Source: JANRKF01 sp033763575 | GTDB taxonomy: Bacteria; Pseudomonadota; Alphaproteobacteria; Rickettsiales; SXRF01 | Direction: 5' to 3' | Length of the DNA: 64,000 nucleotides | Assembly: GCA_033763575.1 (NCBI GenBank) | Contig: JANRKF010000013.1 | Location: 62,001 to 126,000, forward strand | Shown: in pieces, positions 15,482-23,583 of the stretch | How the letters are laid out: each line of letters begins with the position of its first letter | How positions within the stretch are numbered: the first letter of the stretch is position 1 | Position numbers and translations under genes: made by a program | The notes under the pieces: model-generated | Databases searched by the model: none | What the model was told of the DNA's origin: nothing | What the model saw: the letters and a program-made list of their open reading frames with translations, nothing else

Positions 15482-15532
15482 ATGAAAACCATCTCCTCCC
15501 CACTCGCCGCGCATATCGCGAACCAAGATTAG
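15482..15532 (+). pseudogene. Duplicated 5' fragment of the DUF2163 gene
   Basis: ATGAAAACCATCTCC and the following 17-codon frame (MKTISSPLAAHIANQD-stop) repeat the beginning of the intact DUF2163 gene at 15629 (MKTISNELSQHIAGE). The copy is cut after 16 codons by a TAG next to a family B element (15533-15614). It marks the point where the preceding insert and the repeat were joined to the gene. Divergence between the copies shows the event is old or involved a different allele. Confidence 0.65.
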
Positions 15533-15614
15533 CGTCATTCCCGCGCAGGCGGGGATCTCTTTCACCACTTGAGCGAAGGGGCAGGGGGATTCCCGCCTTC
15601 GCGGGAATGACACA
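15533..15614. repeat. Family B palindromic element
   Basis: The outer arms GTCATTCCCGCGCAGGCGGG and CCCGCCTTCGCGGGAATGAC are inverted repeats around a 40-bp centre. The relative at 43425-43513 has the same ends. Confidence 0.75.
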
Positions 15615-15628
15615 AAAAGGACAACCCT

Positions 15629-16495
15629 ATGAAAACCATCTCCAATGAACTCAGCCAGCATATCGCGGGTGAGGTGACGACGCTTGCCACCTGCTGGAAG
15701 CTCACCCGCCGCGATGCGACCGTCATGGGCTTCACCGACCACGACCGCGACATCGCCTATGAATCGCTTACCTACAAGGCCGCCACCGGGTTTTCGCCGA
15801 GTGCGGTGGCGAATTCGGCCAATCTGCAGGTCGATAACCTCGATGTCGAGGGCATGCTCGCGGCGGAGAGTATTTTAGAGGCCGATATACTGGCCGGGCT
15901 CTACGACTTCGCGGAAATCGAAATTTTCCAGATCAACACCGCCGATACCGCGCAGGGCATCCTCAAAATGCGGCGCGGCTGGCTCGGTGAAGTATCGCTC
16001 ACCCGCCAGCATTTCGTGGCCGAGGTGAGGGGGCTTTCGCAGTTGCTCTCGCAGGATATCGGCGAATATTTCTCGCCCTCCTGCCGCGCCGCGCTGGGCG
16101 ATTCGCGCTGCAAGGTAAGCCTGGGCTCCCACACCGTGACCGGCACGGTCACCTCAGGCGCCTCGCGTCTCGGCTTCACCGATAGCTCGCGCAGCGAAAC
16201 CAGCGCCATTTTCACCGGCGGGAAAATCACCTTCACCTCAGGGGCGAATGATGGCATTTCGATCGAGGTGAAGGAATATATTTACCGCGCTGGCACCGGC
16301 GGCATCCTAAGCTTCGTGCTGCCGCTGCCCTACAGTCTCGCCGCCAGCGACAGCTATTCGCTCGTCAAGGGCTGCGACAAGACCATCGGCACCTGTTTTT
16401 TGCGCTTCAACAATGTGGCGAATTTCCGTGGCGAACCGCATGTTCCGGGCGTCGACCGCATGCTGGAGACGGCGGGCACACGCTCGGAATGGTAA
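15629..16495 (+). CDS. GTA/phage tail hub protein, DUF2163 (gp13-like)
   Basis: A 288-residue DUF2163 protein, the GTA gp13 hub. N-terminal features are LATCWKLTRRDATVMGFTDHDRDI and TYKAATGFSPSAVANSANLQVDNLDVEG; then MRRGWLGEVSLTRQHFVAEVRGLSQLLSQDIGE. Four cysteines at 152, 161, 249 and 256 (SC, SRC, GCDKTIGTC) are arranged as in the Rhodobacter GTA hub, which is reported to hold an iron-sulfur cluster, so the site appears intact. The C-terminus NVANFRGEPHVPGVDRMLET is family-typical. The gene is full length despite the duplicated 5' fragment upstream. Confidence 0.93.
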   Translation: MKTISNELSQHIAGEVTTLATCWKLTRRDATVMGFTDHDRDIAYESLTYKAATGFSPSAVANSANLQVDNLDVEGMLAAESILEADILAGLYDFAEIEIFQINTADTAQGILKMRRGWLGEVSLTRQHFVAEVRGLSQLLSQDIGEYFSPSCRAALGDSRCKVSLGSHTVTGTVTSGASRLGFTDSSRSETSAIFTGGKITFTSGANDGISIEVKEYIYRAGTGGILSFVLPLPYSLAASDSYSLVKGCDKTIGTCFLRFNNVANFRGEPHVPGVDRMLETAGTRSEW

Positions 16496-16533
16496 TTCAC
16501 CAATCTTTAACCCATCCGCGCTAGGGTCGCCCC

Positions 16534-16716
16534 ATGCAGATCATGCGTAACTTTACCCATGGTATTTTCACGGTGCTACGGCTGACCGGCGCGCCGCTAT
16601 TATACCGCTATCCCCACCGCAATTCAGGCGAAGCGTTGCGCGGCGACTGGCTCAAAATCGCCGGCGACATTGAAAGCGTGATGGGAAAACTGAAGGACGA
16701 ACGCCATGGCGGATGA
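16534..16716 (+). CDS. Small hypothetical protein between gp13 and DUF2335
   Basis: A 60-residue basic protein (MRNFTHGIFTVLRLTGAPLLYRYPHRN..., ending GKLKDERHGG). No domain is recognised. Its 3' end overlaps the start of the DUF2335 gene by 11 bp, which argues for real translation and coupling. The ATG at 16534 has no strong ribosome site; ATG 16543 is an alternative start. Confidence 0.4.
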   Translation: MQIMRNFTHGIFTVLRLTGAPLLYRYPHRNSGEALRGDWLKIAGDIESVMGKLKDERHGG

Positions 16717-17197
16717 GCCGAATTACACCGACAAGCCCTATAAAACCGGCGGATACCGGGACCCGAAGGCGGCGGGCCGCGAGCGCGTGCAGAACCGCAC
16801 GGTCGAAATCCTGCCGCATCCGGAGGTGCTGGAGAGTTATAATTACGTGGTCGAGGGCTCGGCGAAAATGATCCTCGGCATGTTTGAAAACGAGCAGAAA
16901 CACCGCCATGAGTGGGAGCTGCTGGCGTTGCAAATTCATAAATTCTCGTCGATGCTGGGGCAGACGCTGGGGTTCCTGATCGCGGTCGCGGTGTTCGTCT
17001 CCGCCACCTTCATCGGGATTTACGGCAACACCACCATCGCCGCTTTTATCTGGGTGTTCGGCATGTCGATCATCGTGATGGCGGGATTGGTATGGTCGTA
17101 TGCAAAATCCATGGGGCAGCGCCCACTTTTCGCAAGGCCCGCCATGCGCACCCATTTCCGGCCGGAAAAAAATCAGGGAGAACCCGCGGCGGAGTGA
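16706..17197 (+). CDS. DUF2335 membrane protein
   Basis: A 163-residue predicted inner-membrane protein of the DUF2335 type. The N-terminal cytoplasmic part has the family pattern EILPHPEVLESYNYVVEGSAKMILGMFENEQKHRHEWE, followed by two adjacent transmembrane helices (about 90-110, TLGFLIAVAVFVSATFIGIYG; about 113-135, TIAAFIWVFGMSIIVMAGLVW). DUF2335 genes are common in prophages and mobile regions, although the role is unknown. It is coupled to the small upstream ORF. It lies where GTA clusters go directly from gp13 to gp14. Confidence 0.78.
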   Translation: MADEPNYTDKPYKTGGYRDPKAAGRERVQNRTVEILPHPEVLESYNYVVEGSAKMILGMFENEQKHRHEWELLALQIHKFSSMLGQTLGFLIAVAVFVSATFIGIYGNTTIAAFIWVFGMSIIVMAGLVWSYAKSMGQRPLFARPAMRTHFRPEKNQGEPAAE

Positions 17198-17770
17198 TTA
17201 TCTCGGAGGTGGTGGTAGGTCGCCCCCAACGTTTTTCCAGGATCCAACTACTTTATGCATCACCTCCATCGGAATATAGAGTATTTGCTTATCGGAAGGA
17301 ACCCGAATAATTTCTGATGCGGGAATAGTTGAAAATAATCTGCTATTGTCCCTCGATGCAGGCACCAGAAATTCACCTTTACCGTCATCTGTATAGCGCT
17401 CAATCATTGTAGCGTCATGATTTGTTAGCTTACGAATCTCACTTCCCAGCAATGCTTCCACCATATCGGAACCATTCGGCACCAATCTGTCAATCGTAGC
17501 AAAACTTAAGGCAACCCTATCGGCATCCGCTGCCTGCACTTGCTCGGTTTGTTCTGTAGTAAAACCCATTTTACCCTCAAGAAAATCAACAGGATCAACA
17601 GTTTTAGGCAAAAAGACTAAATACTTTGTTTTCCCTGCCGATAAAACGGGGGGAGCCACAAATATCTGGTTTTTTTCTATCCCTCCATCATTGCGGGCTT
17701 TTTTTCTGAATTTATCTGCTGTCTCGGTTAGCGAAACCTTTTGAACAGCGGGTTTTTGATCATCTGCCAT
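17198..17770 (-). CDS. Hypothetical AT-rich orphan protein
   Basis: A 190-residue protein, not recognised. It is a soluble mixed alpha/beta protein with a charged N-terminus, a hydrophobic strand (TKYLVFLPKTVDPVDFLEG) and a Pro-rich end (GGDLPPPPR). ATG 17770 is preceded by GGAGAAAAAA; the in-frame ATG at 17782 overlaps that ribosome site and is less likely. It is convergent with DUF2335 (the stop codon is adjacent to that of the other gene) and divergent from gp14. The low GC contrasts with both neighbours, suggesting acquisition. Function unknown. Confidence 0.55.
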   Translation of the reverse strand: MADDQKPAVQKVSLTETADKFRKKARNDGGIEKNQIFVAPPVLSAGKTKYLVFLPKTVDPVDFLEGKMGFTTEQTEQVQAADADRVALSFATIDRLVPNGSDMVEALLGSEIRKLTNHDATMIERYTDDGKGEFLVPASRDNSRLFSTIPASEIIRVPSDKQILYIPMEVMHKVVGSWKNVGGDLPPPPR

Positions 17771-17850
17771 TTTTTTCTCCATATCTCTGAGCCTGAATCA
17801 CGCAAGAAAATTTTATTTAATCGTACTCCAAAAGTCAAACATCTATCTTT

Positions 17851-18333
17851 ATGTTAACCCAACAAAAACACATCATCGCCTGTGCGCGGAGCTATATCGG
17901 CACGCGCTTTTCCCATCAGGGCAGGCTCAAAAAAACCGGCAGCCACAAGGGCGGCATCGATTGCCTGGGGCTGCTGGTGTGCGTGGCGGCAGAGCTTGAT
18001 CTACGTGGGAAAAACGGCAAGCCGTTCGCCGCGTTCGACGAGCGCGGCTATTCCCACCAGCCGGATACGGACGCATTGCGGCAGCGCTTTGAAATGCTTC
18101 TCATACCGATACCCATCACGGGTATCAAACCCGCCGACATCGCGCTTTTCACCATCGACGGGGCGCCGCAGCATATGGGTATCCTTGCTTCACCACCAAC
18201 CAGCAACCATCAACGACCAACCAATCTGATCCACGCCTATGCCCCGGCACGCGCCGTGGTCGAACATACCCTCGACGGGTATTGGCAGGAAAAAATGACG
18301 GCGGCGTTCCGCCTTCCACATATTCACCCCTAA
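17851..18333 (+). CDS. GTA/phage NlpC/P60 cell-wall peptidase (gp14-like)
   Basis: A 160-residue NlpC/P60 family cysteine peptidase, the GTA gp14 tail-associated enzyme thought to open peptidoglycan during DNA entry. The catalytic Cys is at residue 38 in GGIDCLGLL and the His at 108 in QHMGIL, both present. An unusual segment, SPPTSNHQRPTNL (about 112-124), is encoded by a CAACCA-rich tract (family F) that recurs in the endolysin gene; it sits in a loop just after the catalytic His. Start ATG at 17851; the upstream region is AT-rich and shared with the divergent orphan gene. Confidence 0.9.
   Translation: MLTQQKHIIACARSYIGTRFSHQGRLKKTGSHKGGIDCLGLLVCVAAELDLRGKNGKPFAAFDERGYSHQPDTDALRQRFEMLLIPIPITGIKPADIALFTIDGAPQHMGILASPPTSNHQRPTNLIHAYAPARAVVEHTLDGYWQEKMTAAFRLPHIHP
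18188..18222 (+). repeat. Family F CAACCA-rich tract inside gp14
   Basis: ACCACCAACCAGCAACCATC and the following bases are nearly identical to 23171-23205 in the endolysin gene. The tract is in frame and encodes PPTSNHQRPTN. Confidence 0.7.
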
Positions 18334-18348
18334 CCGGACATTATCATC

Positions 18349-21300
18349 ATGGCATCTATTCTTCTAAGCGCGGCGGGCACTGCCGTCGGCGCATCCACCG
18401 GCACGCCGTTTGGCGCGGCACTCGGGCGGCTGGTCGGCCGCACCGCAGGCAGCCTCATCGACAGCAAATTATTCGGCGGCAGCACCAAATTCAGTGTGCG
18501 CGGCTCGCGGCTCGCTGATCTCGCCGTGCAAAGCTCCGCCTACGGGAAAATGATCCCGATCGTCTATGGCAGCGTGCGCCTCGGCGGCAATATCATCTGG
18601 TCGCAACCGATCCGGGAGACCGCCTCCACCAGCACCAGCTCGGCGGGCGGAGGCGGCAAGGGCGGCGGCGGGCGCGTATCGCAGAGCACCACCAGCTACA
18701 GCTATTCGGTGACGCTCGCGGTTGCCATTTGCGAGGGCGAAATCGACGAAATCCACCGCATCTGGGCCGATGCCAAGCAGCTCGACCTTTCGCAATATAC
18801 CACCCGCAGGTATATGGGCAGCGAAACGCAGGATGCCGATTCGCTGATCGCTTCCATCGAAGGCGCCGATAAAACCCCGGCCTATCGCGGCATGGCCTAT
18901 GTCGTGTTCGAGGATTTCCCACTTTCGGATTTCGGCAACCGCATTCCGAATTTCACTTTCGAGATCAGGAAAAAATCGCTCGCGCCGGATTATAACGGCG
19001 ACACGCTGGAAAATGAAATCACCGGCATGGTGATGATTCCGGGCGCCGGGGAATTCGTCTATGACACGCAGGTCGACACGAAAATTTCCGGAGCGGAAGT
19101 GGACGGCCAGTGGGTGCAGCAAGGCAACCAGATGAAAATCAACATGCATAACCCCACGGGCGCGGCCAATGCGCTGCTCGCGCTCGACCAACTGCAGGCG
19201 ACCTGCCCGAATATCGAATGGGTATCGGTGGTGGCAAGCTGGTTCGGCGATACCATGGACGCCGGCACCTGCCTCATTACCCCCGGCGTGGAATTTCAGG
19301 CGGATGCGATCATTTCGCCTGCGGAATGGTCGGTCGCGGGATTCACGAGGAGCACCGCCCGCCTCATCACCCAGATAGACGGCGCGCCCCAATATGGCGG
19401 CACGCCGGACGATGCAAGCATCGTGCGCTTTGTCGAAGAAATTCGCTCGCGTGGCCTCAAGGTCGCGTTTTACCCGCTGCTGTTCATGGATATCATCGGC
19501 AAACCGTGGCGCGGGGAGCTGACCGGCAGCAGCGCCGATGTCGCAGACTTCTTCACCAAAGCGAACGGCTATAACGCCTTCATCAATCACTATGTCGGCC
19601 TGCTTGCCGGCAAGGTCGACGCCTTCATCATAGGCTCGGAACTCAAAGGCCTCACCAGCGTTACAAGTACCCCCGGGGTGTATCCGGCGGTATCGGCACT
19701 GGTAAGCCTTGCAGGCACGGTAAAAACCGCGCTCGGCGGCAGTGTCACCGTCACCTACGCCGCCGACTGGTCGGAATATCACCACACCGACGACGGCTGG
19801 TATAACCTTGATCCGCTCTGGGCCTCTTCCAGCATCGACGTGGTCGGCATCGACGCCTATTTCCCCTTAAGCAACGTGCAGGCCAGCCTGTATGATATCG
19901 ATGAAATCCGCGATGGCTGGACCTCCGGCGAGGGCTATGATTTTTATTATTCCGACCCGGAACGTACCACCGAAGTGGCGCTCGATCCGGAATTCGCATG
20001 GAAAAATATCGCGTGGTTCTACAATAATACCCACGTCAATCCCGACATGTCCACCACCGGCTGGACCGCCGGCATGAAAAAAATCTGGTTTACCGAGGTG
20101 GGGTATCCGAGCGTCGATGCCTGCACCAACCAGCCGAACGTGTTTTACGATCCGAGCAGCAGCGGCAGAGCCTTCCCTTATTTCTCCAAAGGCCGCGTCG
20201 ATATCCGCGCCCAGCGCGCCGCCCTCATGGCGACGCTTGAGGAATGGAAGGGTTCTTCCATCGTCGAACAGATATTCCTCTGGACCTGGGATGCGCGGCC
20301 TTTCCCATACTGGCCCGACCTCACCAGCATCTGGAGCGACGGTGCGGCGTGGAAAACCGGCCACTGGGTGCAGGGCAAGCTCGGCATCTCGAATGTCTCG
20401 GCCATCGTTTCCGACCTCTGCGCCCGCGCCGGGCTGGACGAAACGCTCATCGACGTCGCCTCCGTCAATATACCCGTGGAGGGGTATGTGATCGGCCGCC
20501 AGCAGTCGCTCCGCAGCTGCATCGAAGCGCTGCAATCGGCATTCTTTTTCGATGCGGCGGAAAGCGATTACATCCTGAAATTCATCCCACGCGGCGGCGA
20601 GAGCATCCTCACCATCGAGGAGGATGATCTGGTGATGCAGGAACGCTCCGGCAGCAACAACAGCTTCACGCTCAGGCGCATGCAGGAGGTGGAGCTGCCC
20701 AAGCGGGTGAACGTCATGTATTTAAGCCGACTGACCGGCTACCAGACCGCTACTCAATATGGCGAGCGCCAGGTCACCGAATCGAAGGACATCAACACGC
20801 TCGATTTGCCGCTGGTGATGAGCGACCAGACCGCCAAAAACATCGCCGATATTACGCTCTATACGGCGTGGCTTTCGCGGGTGTCGTTCGAGTTCACGCT
20901 GCCGCCAAAATATGCGGCGCTGGAGCCGGCCGATGTGATTACCGTGAATGCGTCGGGCGTTGCCCACACCATGCGTATCCTCACCATGCGGCTGGTTTCC
21001 GGCGGCATCGAAGTGTCGGCGGTGGCGGAAGATATCGCGGCCTATGATTTTTATCAGATACCGGGGGAGGGTATCCTCGCCGATACCGATAATGCCACCC
21101 TGCCGGAGACGGAACTGGAATTGCTCGACATCCCGGCGCTGCCCGGCGACAATGAAACGCAGGCCTTCCTGCGTATTGCCGCCACCGGGAAATCGGCAGG
21201 CTGGAACGGGGCGGCCATTTACCGCTCCGACGATGATGGCGCGAATTACACGCGGCTGGTGGATGCCACCTCGGCCAGCGCCATCGGCACCGCCTCCACC

Positions 21301-22023
21301 GCGCTCCCCTCCGGCACCACCGCCGTCTTCGACGATGCGAACAGCGTCACCGTCCTGCTGATCGGCAACACCAGCCTGCAATCGGTGAGCGCACTCGCGG
21401 TGTTAAACGGCGCCAATGCAGCACTCCTCGGCAGCGAAATCATCCAGTTCAAAAATGCCACGCTGGTCGGCGATAACACTTACGAATTGTCGGGCTTGCT
21501 GCGCGGCAGGCTCGGCACGGAATGGGCGGTGGGCACGCATGCGGCAGGCGAACGCTTCGTGCTGCTGGATTCGACGCTCGCCAAGGTGTCGGGCAGCCAG
21601 CAGATCGTGGGCCTTGCACGCTCCTACAAGGCGGTGACGTATGGGGGCACGCTGGCCGCCGCACCCGCCGAGGATTATACCTATACCGGGCTGGGGTATA
21701 AACCCTACAGCCCGGTGCATCTCACCGGCACGCGTGACGGCGGCGGCAACCTGACGATCGGCTGGGTGCGCCGCACCCGCGTGGGCGGCGGGTGGATGGA
21801 CGGGGTGGACGCGCCGCTTTCCGAATCCTCCGAAGCCTACGAAATCGACATTATGGACGGCAGCGATGTGGTGCGAACCATTTCCACCGCCACCACCACC
21901 GCCAGCTACTCTGCCGCCAGCCAGACCGCCGATTTCGGCAGCCCGCAGGCTTCCATCGATGTGCGCATCACCCAGCTCTCCGCCATAGTCGGGCGCGGCA
22001 CGGCGGGCACGGCAACCATTTAA
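18349..22023 (+). CDS. GTA TIM-barrel host-specificity / megatron protein (gp15-like)
   Basis: A 1224-residue tail-tip protein equivalent to GTA gp15. The order is a Gly-rich N-terminus with FSVRGSRLADLAVQSSAYGKMIPIVYGSVRLGGNIIW and a low-complexity Gly/Ser loop, then a TIM-barrel domain at about 355-690 (FVEEIRSRGLKVAFYP; FIIGSELKGLTSV; VVGIDAYFPLS; IWFTEVGYPSVDAC; IFLWTWDARPFPYWPDL), then a tail-hub domain from about 690 (AIVSDLCARAGL; RQQSLRSCIEALQSAFFFDAAE) and beta-rich C-terminal domains. It is full length and intact, which is notable given the loss of tail-tube genes elsewhere in the cluster. It binds or digests the recipient envelope in characterised GTAs (family knowledge). Confidence 0.95.
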   Translation: MASILLSAAGTAVGASTGTPFGAALGRLVGRTAGSLIDSKLFGGSTKFSVRGSRLADLAVQSSAYGKMIPIVYGSVRLGGNIIWSQPIRETASTSTSSAGGGGKGGGGRVSQSTTSYSYSVTLAVAICEGEIDEIHRIWADAKQLDLSQYTTRRYMGSETQDADSLIASIEGADKTPAYRGMAYVVFEDFPLSDFGNRIPNFTFEIRKKSLAPDYNGDTLENEITGMVMIPGAGEFVYDTQVDTKISGAEVDGQWVQQGNQMKINMHNPTGAANALLALDQLQATCPNIEWVSVVASWFGDTMDAGTCLITPGVEFQADAIISPAEWSVAGFTRSTARLITQIDGAPQYGGTPDDASIVRFVEEIRSRGLKVAFYPLLFMDIIGKPWRGELTGSSADVADFFTKANGYNAFINHYVGLLAGKVDAFIIGSELKGLTSVTSTPGVYPAVSALVSLAGTVKTALGGSVTVTYAADWSEYHHTDDGWYNLDPLWASSSIDVVGIDAYFPLSNVQASLYDIDEIRDGWTSGEGYDFYYSDPERTTEVALDPEFAWKNIAWFYNNTHVNPDMSTTGWTAGMKKIWFTEVGYPSVDACTNQPNVFYDPSSSGRAFPYFSKGRVDIRAQRAALMATLEEWKGSSIVEQIFLWTWDARPFPYWPDLTSIWSDGAAWKTGHWVQGKLGISNVSAIVSDLCARAGLDETLIDVASVNIPVEGYVIGRQQSLRSCIEALQSAFFFDAAESDYILKFIPRGGESILTIEEDDLVMQERSGSNNSFTLRRMQEVELPKRVNVMYLSRLTGYQTATQYGERQVTESKDINTLDLPLVMSDQTAKNIADITLYTAWLSRVSFEFTLPPKYAALEPADVITVNASGVAHTMRILTMRLVSGGIEVSAVAEDIAAYDFYQIPGEGILADTDNATLPETELELLDIPALPGDNETQAFLRIAATGKSAGWNGAAIYRSDDDGANYTRLVDATSASAIGTASTALPSGTTAVFDDANSVTVLLIGNTSLQSVSALAVLNGANAALLGSEIIQFKNATLVGDNTYELSGLLRGRLGTEWAVGTHAAGERFVLLDSTLAKVSGSQQIVGLARSYKAVTYGGTLAAAPAEDYTYTGLGYKPYSPVHLTGTRDGGGNLTIGWVRRTRVGGGWMDGVDAPLSESSEAYEIDIMDGSDVVRTISTATTTASYSAASQTADFGSPQASIDVRITQLSAIVGRGTAGTATI

Positions 22024-22040
22024 CCAGAAAGGACTTCACC

Positions 22041-22688
22041 ATGACCACCACCTCCCATATTGCCATCACGCTTGTCGAGCAATCGCAGGCGCAAAAAGAA
22101 GTGACCGTGAACGCGGCGCTCACCCGCATCGACGCGCTATTGAACACCGGCGCCAAAAGCCGCACCACCGCCACTCCGCCGGGCTCGCCGGGCGAAGGTG
22201 ACCTTTATATTGTCGCGGCTTCCGCGACCGGCGCATGGGCCGGGCAGGACGACAAGCTGGCTTTTTACAACGCCGGCTGGAAATTCATCACGCCGGGGGA
22301 GGGGATACAGCTCTTCGTGCAGGATGAAGACGTGTTTTACCTCTATAACGGCAGCTCATGGTTCTCGCAGGCGATTTATATTTATACCGCGCTTGCCGGC
22401 ACCGCGCACACGCTCGACAGCAGCTATGTGGGCAAAACCATCACCTTCACCAATGCCAGCGCCGTGGCGTTCACTTTGCCGAACGACCTCTATGTCGGTT
22501 TCAAATGCCGCGTAATTCAATACGGGGCGGGGCAGGTGACGTTCACCCCAGACTCCGGCGCCACCCGCCGCAACCGCAGCAGCCACACCAAAAGCGCTGG
22601 TCTTTATGCCGTATGCACGCTGGAAGTGGTGAGCAATTCCGGCGGCACGGCGGCGGAATATATCTTATCGGGGGACACGGCGGCATGA
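22041..22688 (+). CDS. DUF2793 phage tail-associated protein
   Basis: A 215-residue DUF2793 protein. The N-terminus ITLVEQSQAQKEVTVNAALTRIDALL, then PPGSPGEGDLYIVAASATGAWAGQDDKLAFYNAGWKFITPGEG and VFYLYNGSSW, match the family, which follows gp15 in many alphaproteobacterial prophages and GTA-like clusters. The C-terminal half is beta-rich. The start ATG lies 17 bp after gp15 with AAAGGAC upstream. It overlaps the next gene by ATGA. Confidence 0.85.
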   Translation: MTTTSHIAITLVEQSQAQKEVTVNAALTRIDALLNTGAKSRTTATPPGSPGEGDLYIVAASATGAWAGQDDKLAFYNAGWKFITPGEGIQLFVQDEDVFYLYNGSSWFSQAIYIYTALAGTAHTLDSSYVGKTITFTNASAVAFTLPNDLYVGFKCRVIQYGAGQVTFTPDSGATRRNRSSHTKSAGLYAVCTLEVVSNSGGTAAEYILSGDTAA

Positions 22689-22864
22689 GTTACATCATTC
22701 AGGAGCGCGGCTGGCGGCTCGACCGGCGCGTGCCGCTGGGCATGGTGCTGGCGATCGCGCTACAGCTCGGCGCGGCTCTCGTATGGGCGGCGCAGCTCGA
22801 TACACGCGTCGCCCGGATCGAGAAGGATATCGATTACATGCGCACTAAAATGGAATTGTTATGA
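22685..22864 (+). CDS. Small membrane protein between DUF2793 and endolysin, holin candidate
   Basis: A 59-residue protein with one transmembrane helix (about 17-37, VPLGMVLAIALQLGAALVWAA), then a charged amphipathic helix (LDTRVARIEKDIDYMRTKMELL). Both ends overlap neighbours by ATGA, so it is tightly coupled to DUF2793 and the endolysin. One membrane pass plus coiled coil directly ahead of an endolysin suggests a holin or holin regulator; no sequence family was recognised, so this rests on context. Confidence 0.65.
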   Translation: MSYIIQERGWRLDRRVPLGMVLAIALQLGAALVWAAQLDTRVARIEKDIDYMRTKMELL

Positions 22865-23292
22865 AAATATCCGAGAACGGCCTCCTCCTCATCAAGCGGT
22901 TCGAGGGGTTCTCGGCCACTCCTTATCTATGCCCGGCGGGGAAGCTGACCATCGGCTACGGGCATGTCCTAGCCCCGCATTTATTGCGGGGTCCGGTGAC
23001 AATAAAAGAAGCCGAAAAACTTCTGCTTGCGGATCTGGCCCCCGTCGAGGCCGCCATCAACCGGCTGGTCGTGGCTCCGCTCACCCAGAACCAGTTCGAT
23101 GCGCTATGCTCGCTCACCTATAATATAGGGGTGGGGGCGTTTGCAAAATCGACGTTGTTGCGCTTACTGAACACCACCAACCACCAACCATCAACCACCA
23201 ACCAATTTTCCCGCTGGGTCTATGGGGGTGGAAAACGCCTCGCCGGGCTGGAAAAACGCCGCCGCGCCGAAATGGAATTGTTTCAGCAATAA
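22861..23292 (+). CDS. GH24 endolysin / phage lysozyme with two repeat-derived insertions
   Basis: A 143-residue lysozyme of glycoside hydrolase family 24, which cuts peptidoglycan. The catalytic layout is E15, then C24 (in place of Asp, as in many endolysins), then T30 in RFEGFSATPYLCPAGKLTIGYGH. Other hallmarks are QFDALCSLTYNIGVGAF and FSRWVYGGGKRLAGLEKRRRAEMELF. Two loops are built from repeats: residues about 37-47 (VLAPHLLRGPVT) come from a family A hairpin, and about 104-115 (NTTNHQPSTTNQ) from the CAACCA-rich tract. Both keep the frame and lie outside the catalytic core. No signal-arrest segment is seen at the N-terminus. Confidence 0.9.
   Translation: MKISENGLLLIKRFEGFSATPYLCPAGKLTIGYGHVLAPHLLRGPVTIKEAEKLLLADLAPVEAAINRLVVAPLTQNQFDALCSLTYNIGVGAFAKSTLLRLLNTTNHQPSTTNQFSRWVYGGGKRLAGLEKRRRAEMELFQQ
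22971..23000 (+). repeat. Family A palindrome inside the endolysin gene
   Basis: AGCCCCGCATTTATTGCGGG followed by GTCCGGT is the same hairpin as at 25594-25616 (reverse orientation), here translated in frame. Confidence 0.75.
23171..23205 (+). repeat. Family F CAACCA-rich tract inside the endolysin gene
   Basis: ACCACCAACCACCAACCATC and the following bases repeat the tract at 18188-18222, with the same reading phase (Thr-Asn-His-Gln type peptides). Confidence 0.7.
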
Positions 23293-23403
23293 CCCTCCCC
23301 CCTTGAGGGGGAGGGAAGGGTGGGGGGTGGCGGAATAAATGAGAAACTGAAATAGGTAGCAACCACCCCTCCCCCAACCCCTCCCTCAAGGGGAGGGGGA
23401 TAT
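23286..23403. repeat. Family C inverted-repeat element after the endolysin
   Basis: CCTCCCCCTTGAGGGGGAGG with GGGTGGGGGGTGG faces ACCACCCCTCCCCCAACCCC and CTCAAGGGGAGGGGG about 60 bp later, forming a large imperfect palindrome. It may also end transcription of the GTA cluster. Confidence 0.65.
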
Positions 23404-23484
23404 CTATAAAATACAACAAGATAATTATAACACCCCCCACCCCCCCGCCACCTTCACATAACCGACACGCAATCTTCATCAAAC

Positions 23485-23517
23485 TGTAACACACAAACGC
23501 TATTATTTTGCTATATT
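23485..23517 (+). promoter_or_regulatory. TGTAAC and GCTATTAT/GCTATATT promoter region of the 23584 gene
   Basis: AAACTGTAACACACAAACGC followed by TATTAT (23501-23506) and GCTATATT (23510-23517). The TGTAACACA-n-CGCTATWAT core is repeated before the 26353 gene. No TGTCACA was found here, but CGACACGCAATCTTCATC aligns with that part of the 11489 upstream region. Confidence 0.5.
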
Positions 23518-23583
23518 GGATTTTAAGTAAGGCAGGAGCAACCACCCCCTGCAGGTAACAACACTAGAAACGAGGAGAACGTT

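Noticed and set aside
18469..19785. Long minus-strand open frame (438 codons) opposite gp15
   Set aside because: It lies fully antisense to the well-supported TIM-barrel gene; its translation is Arg/Gly/His-rich with no family pattern and results from the high GC of the sense gene.
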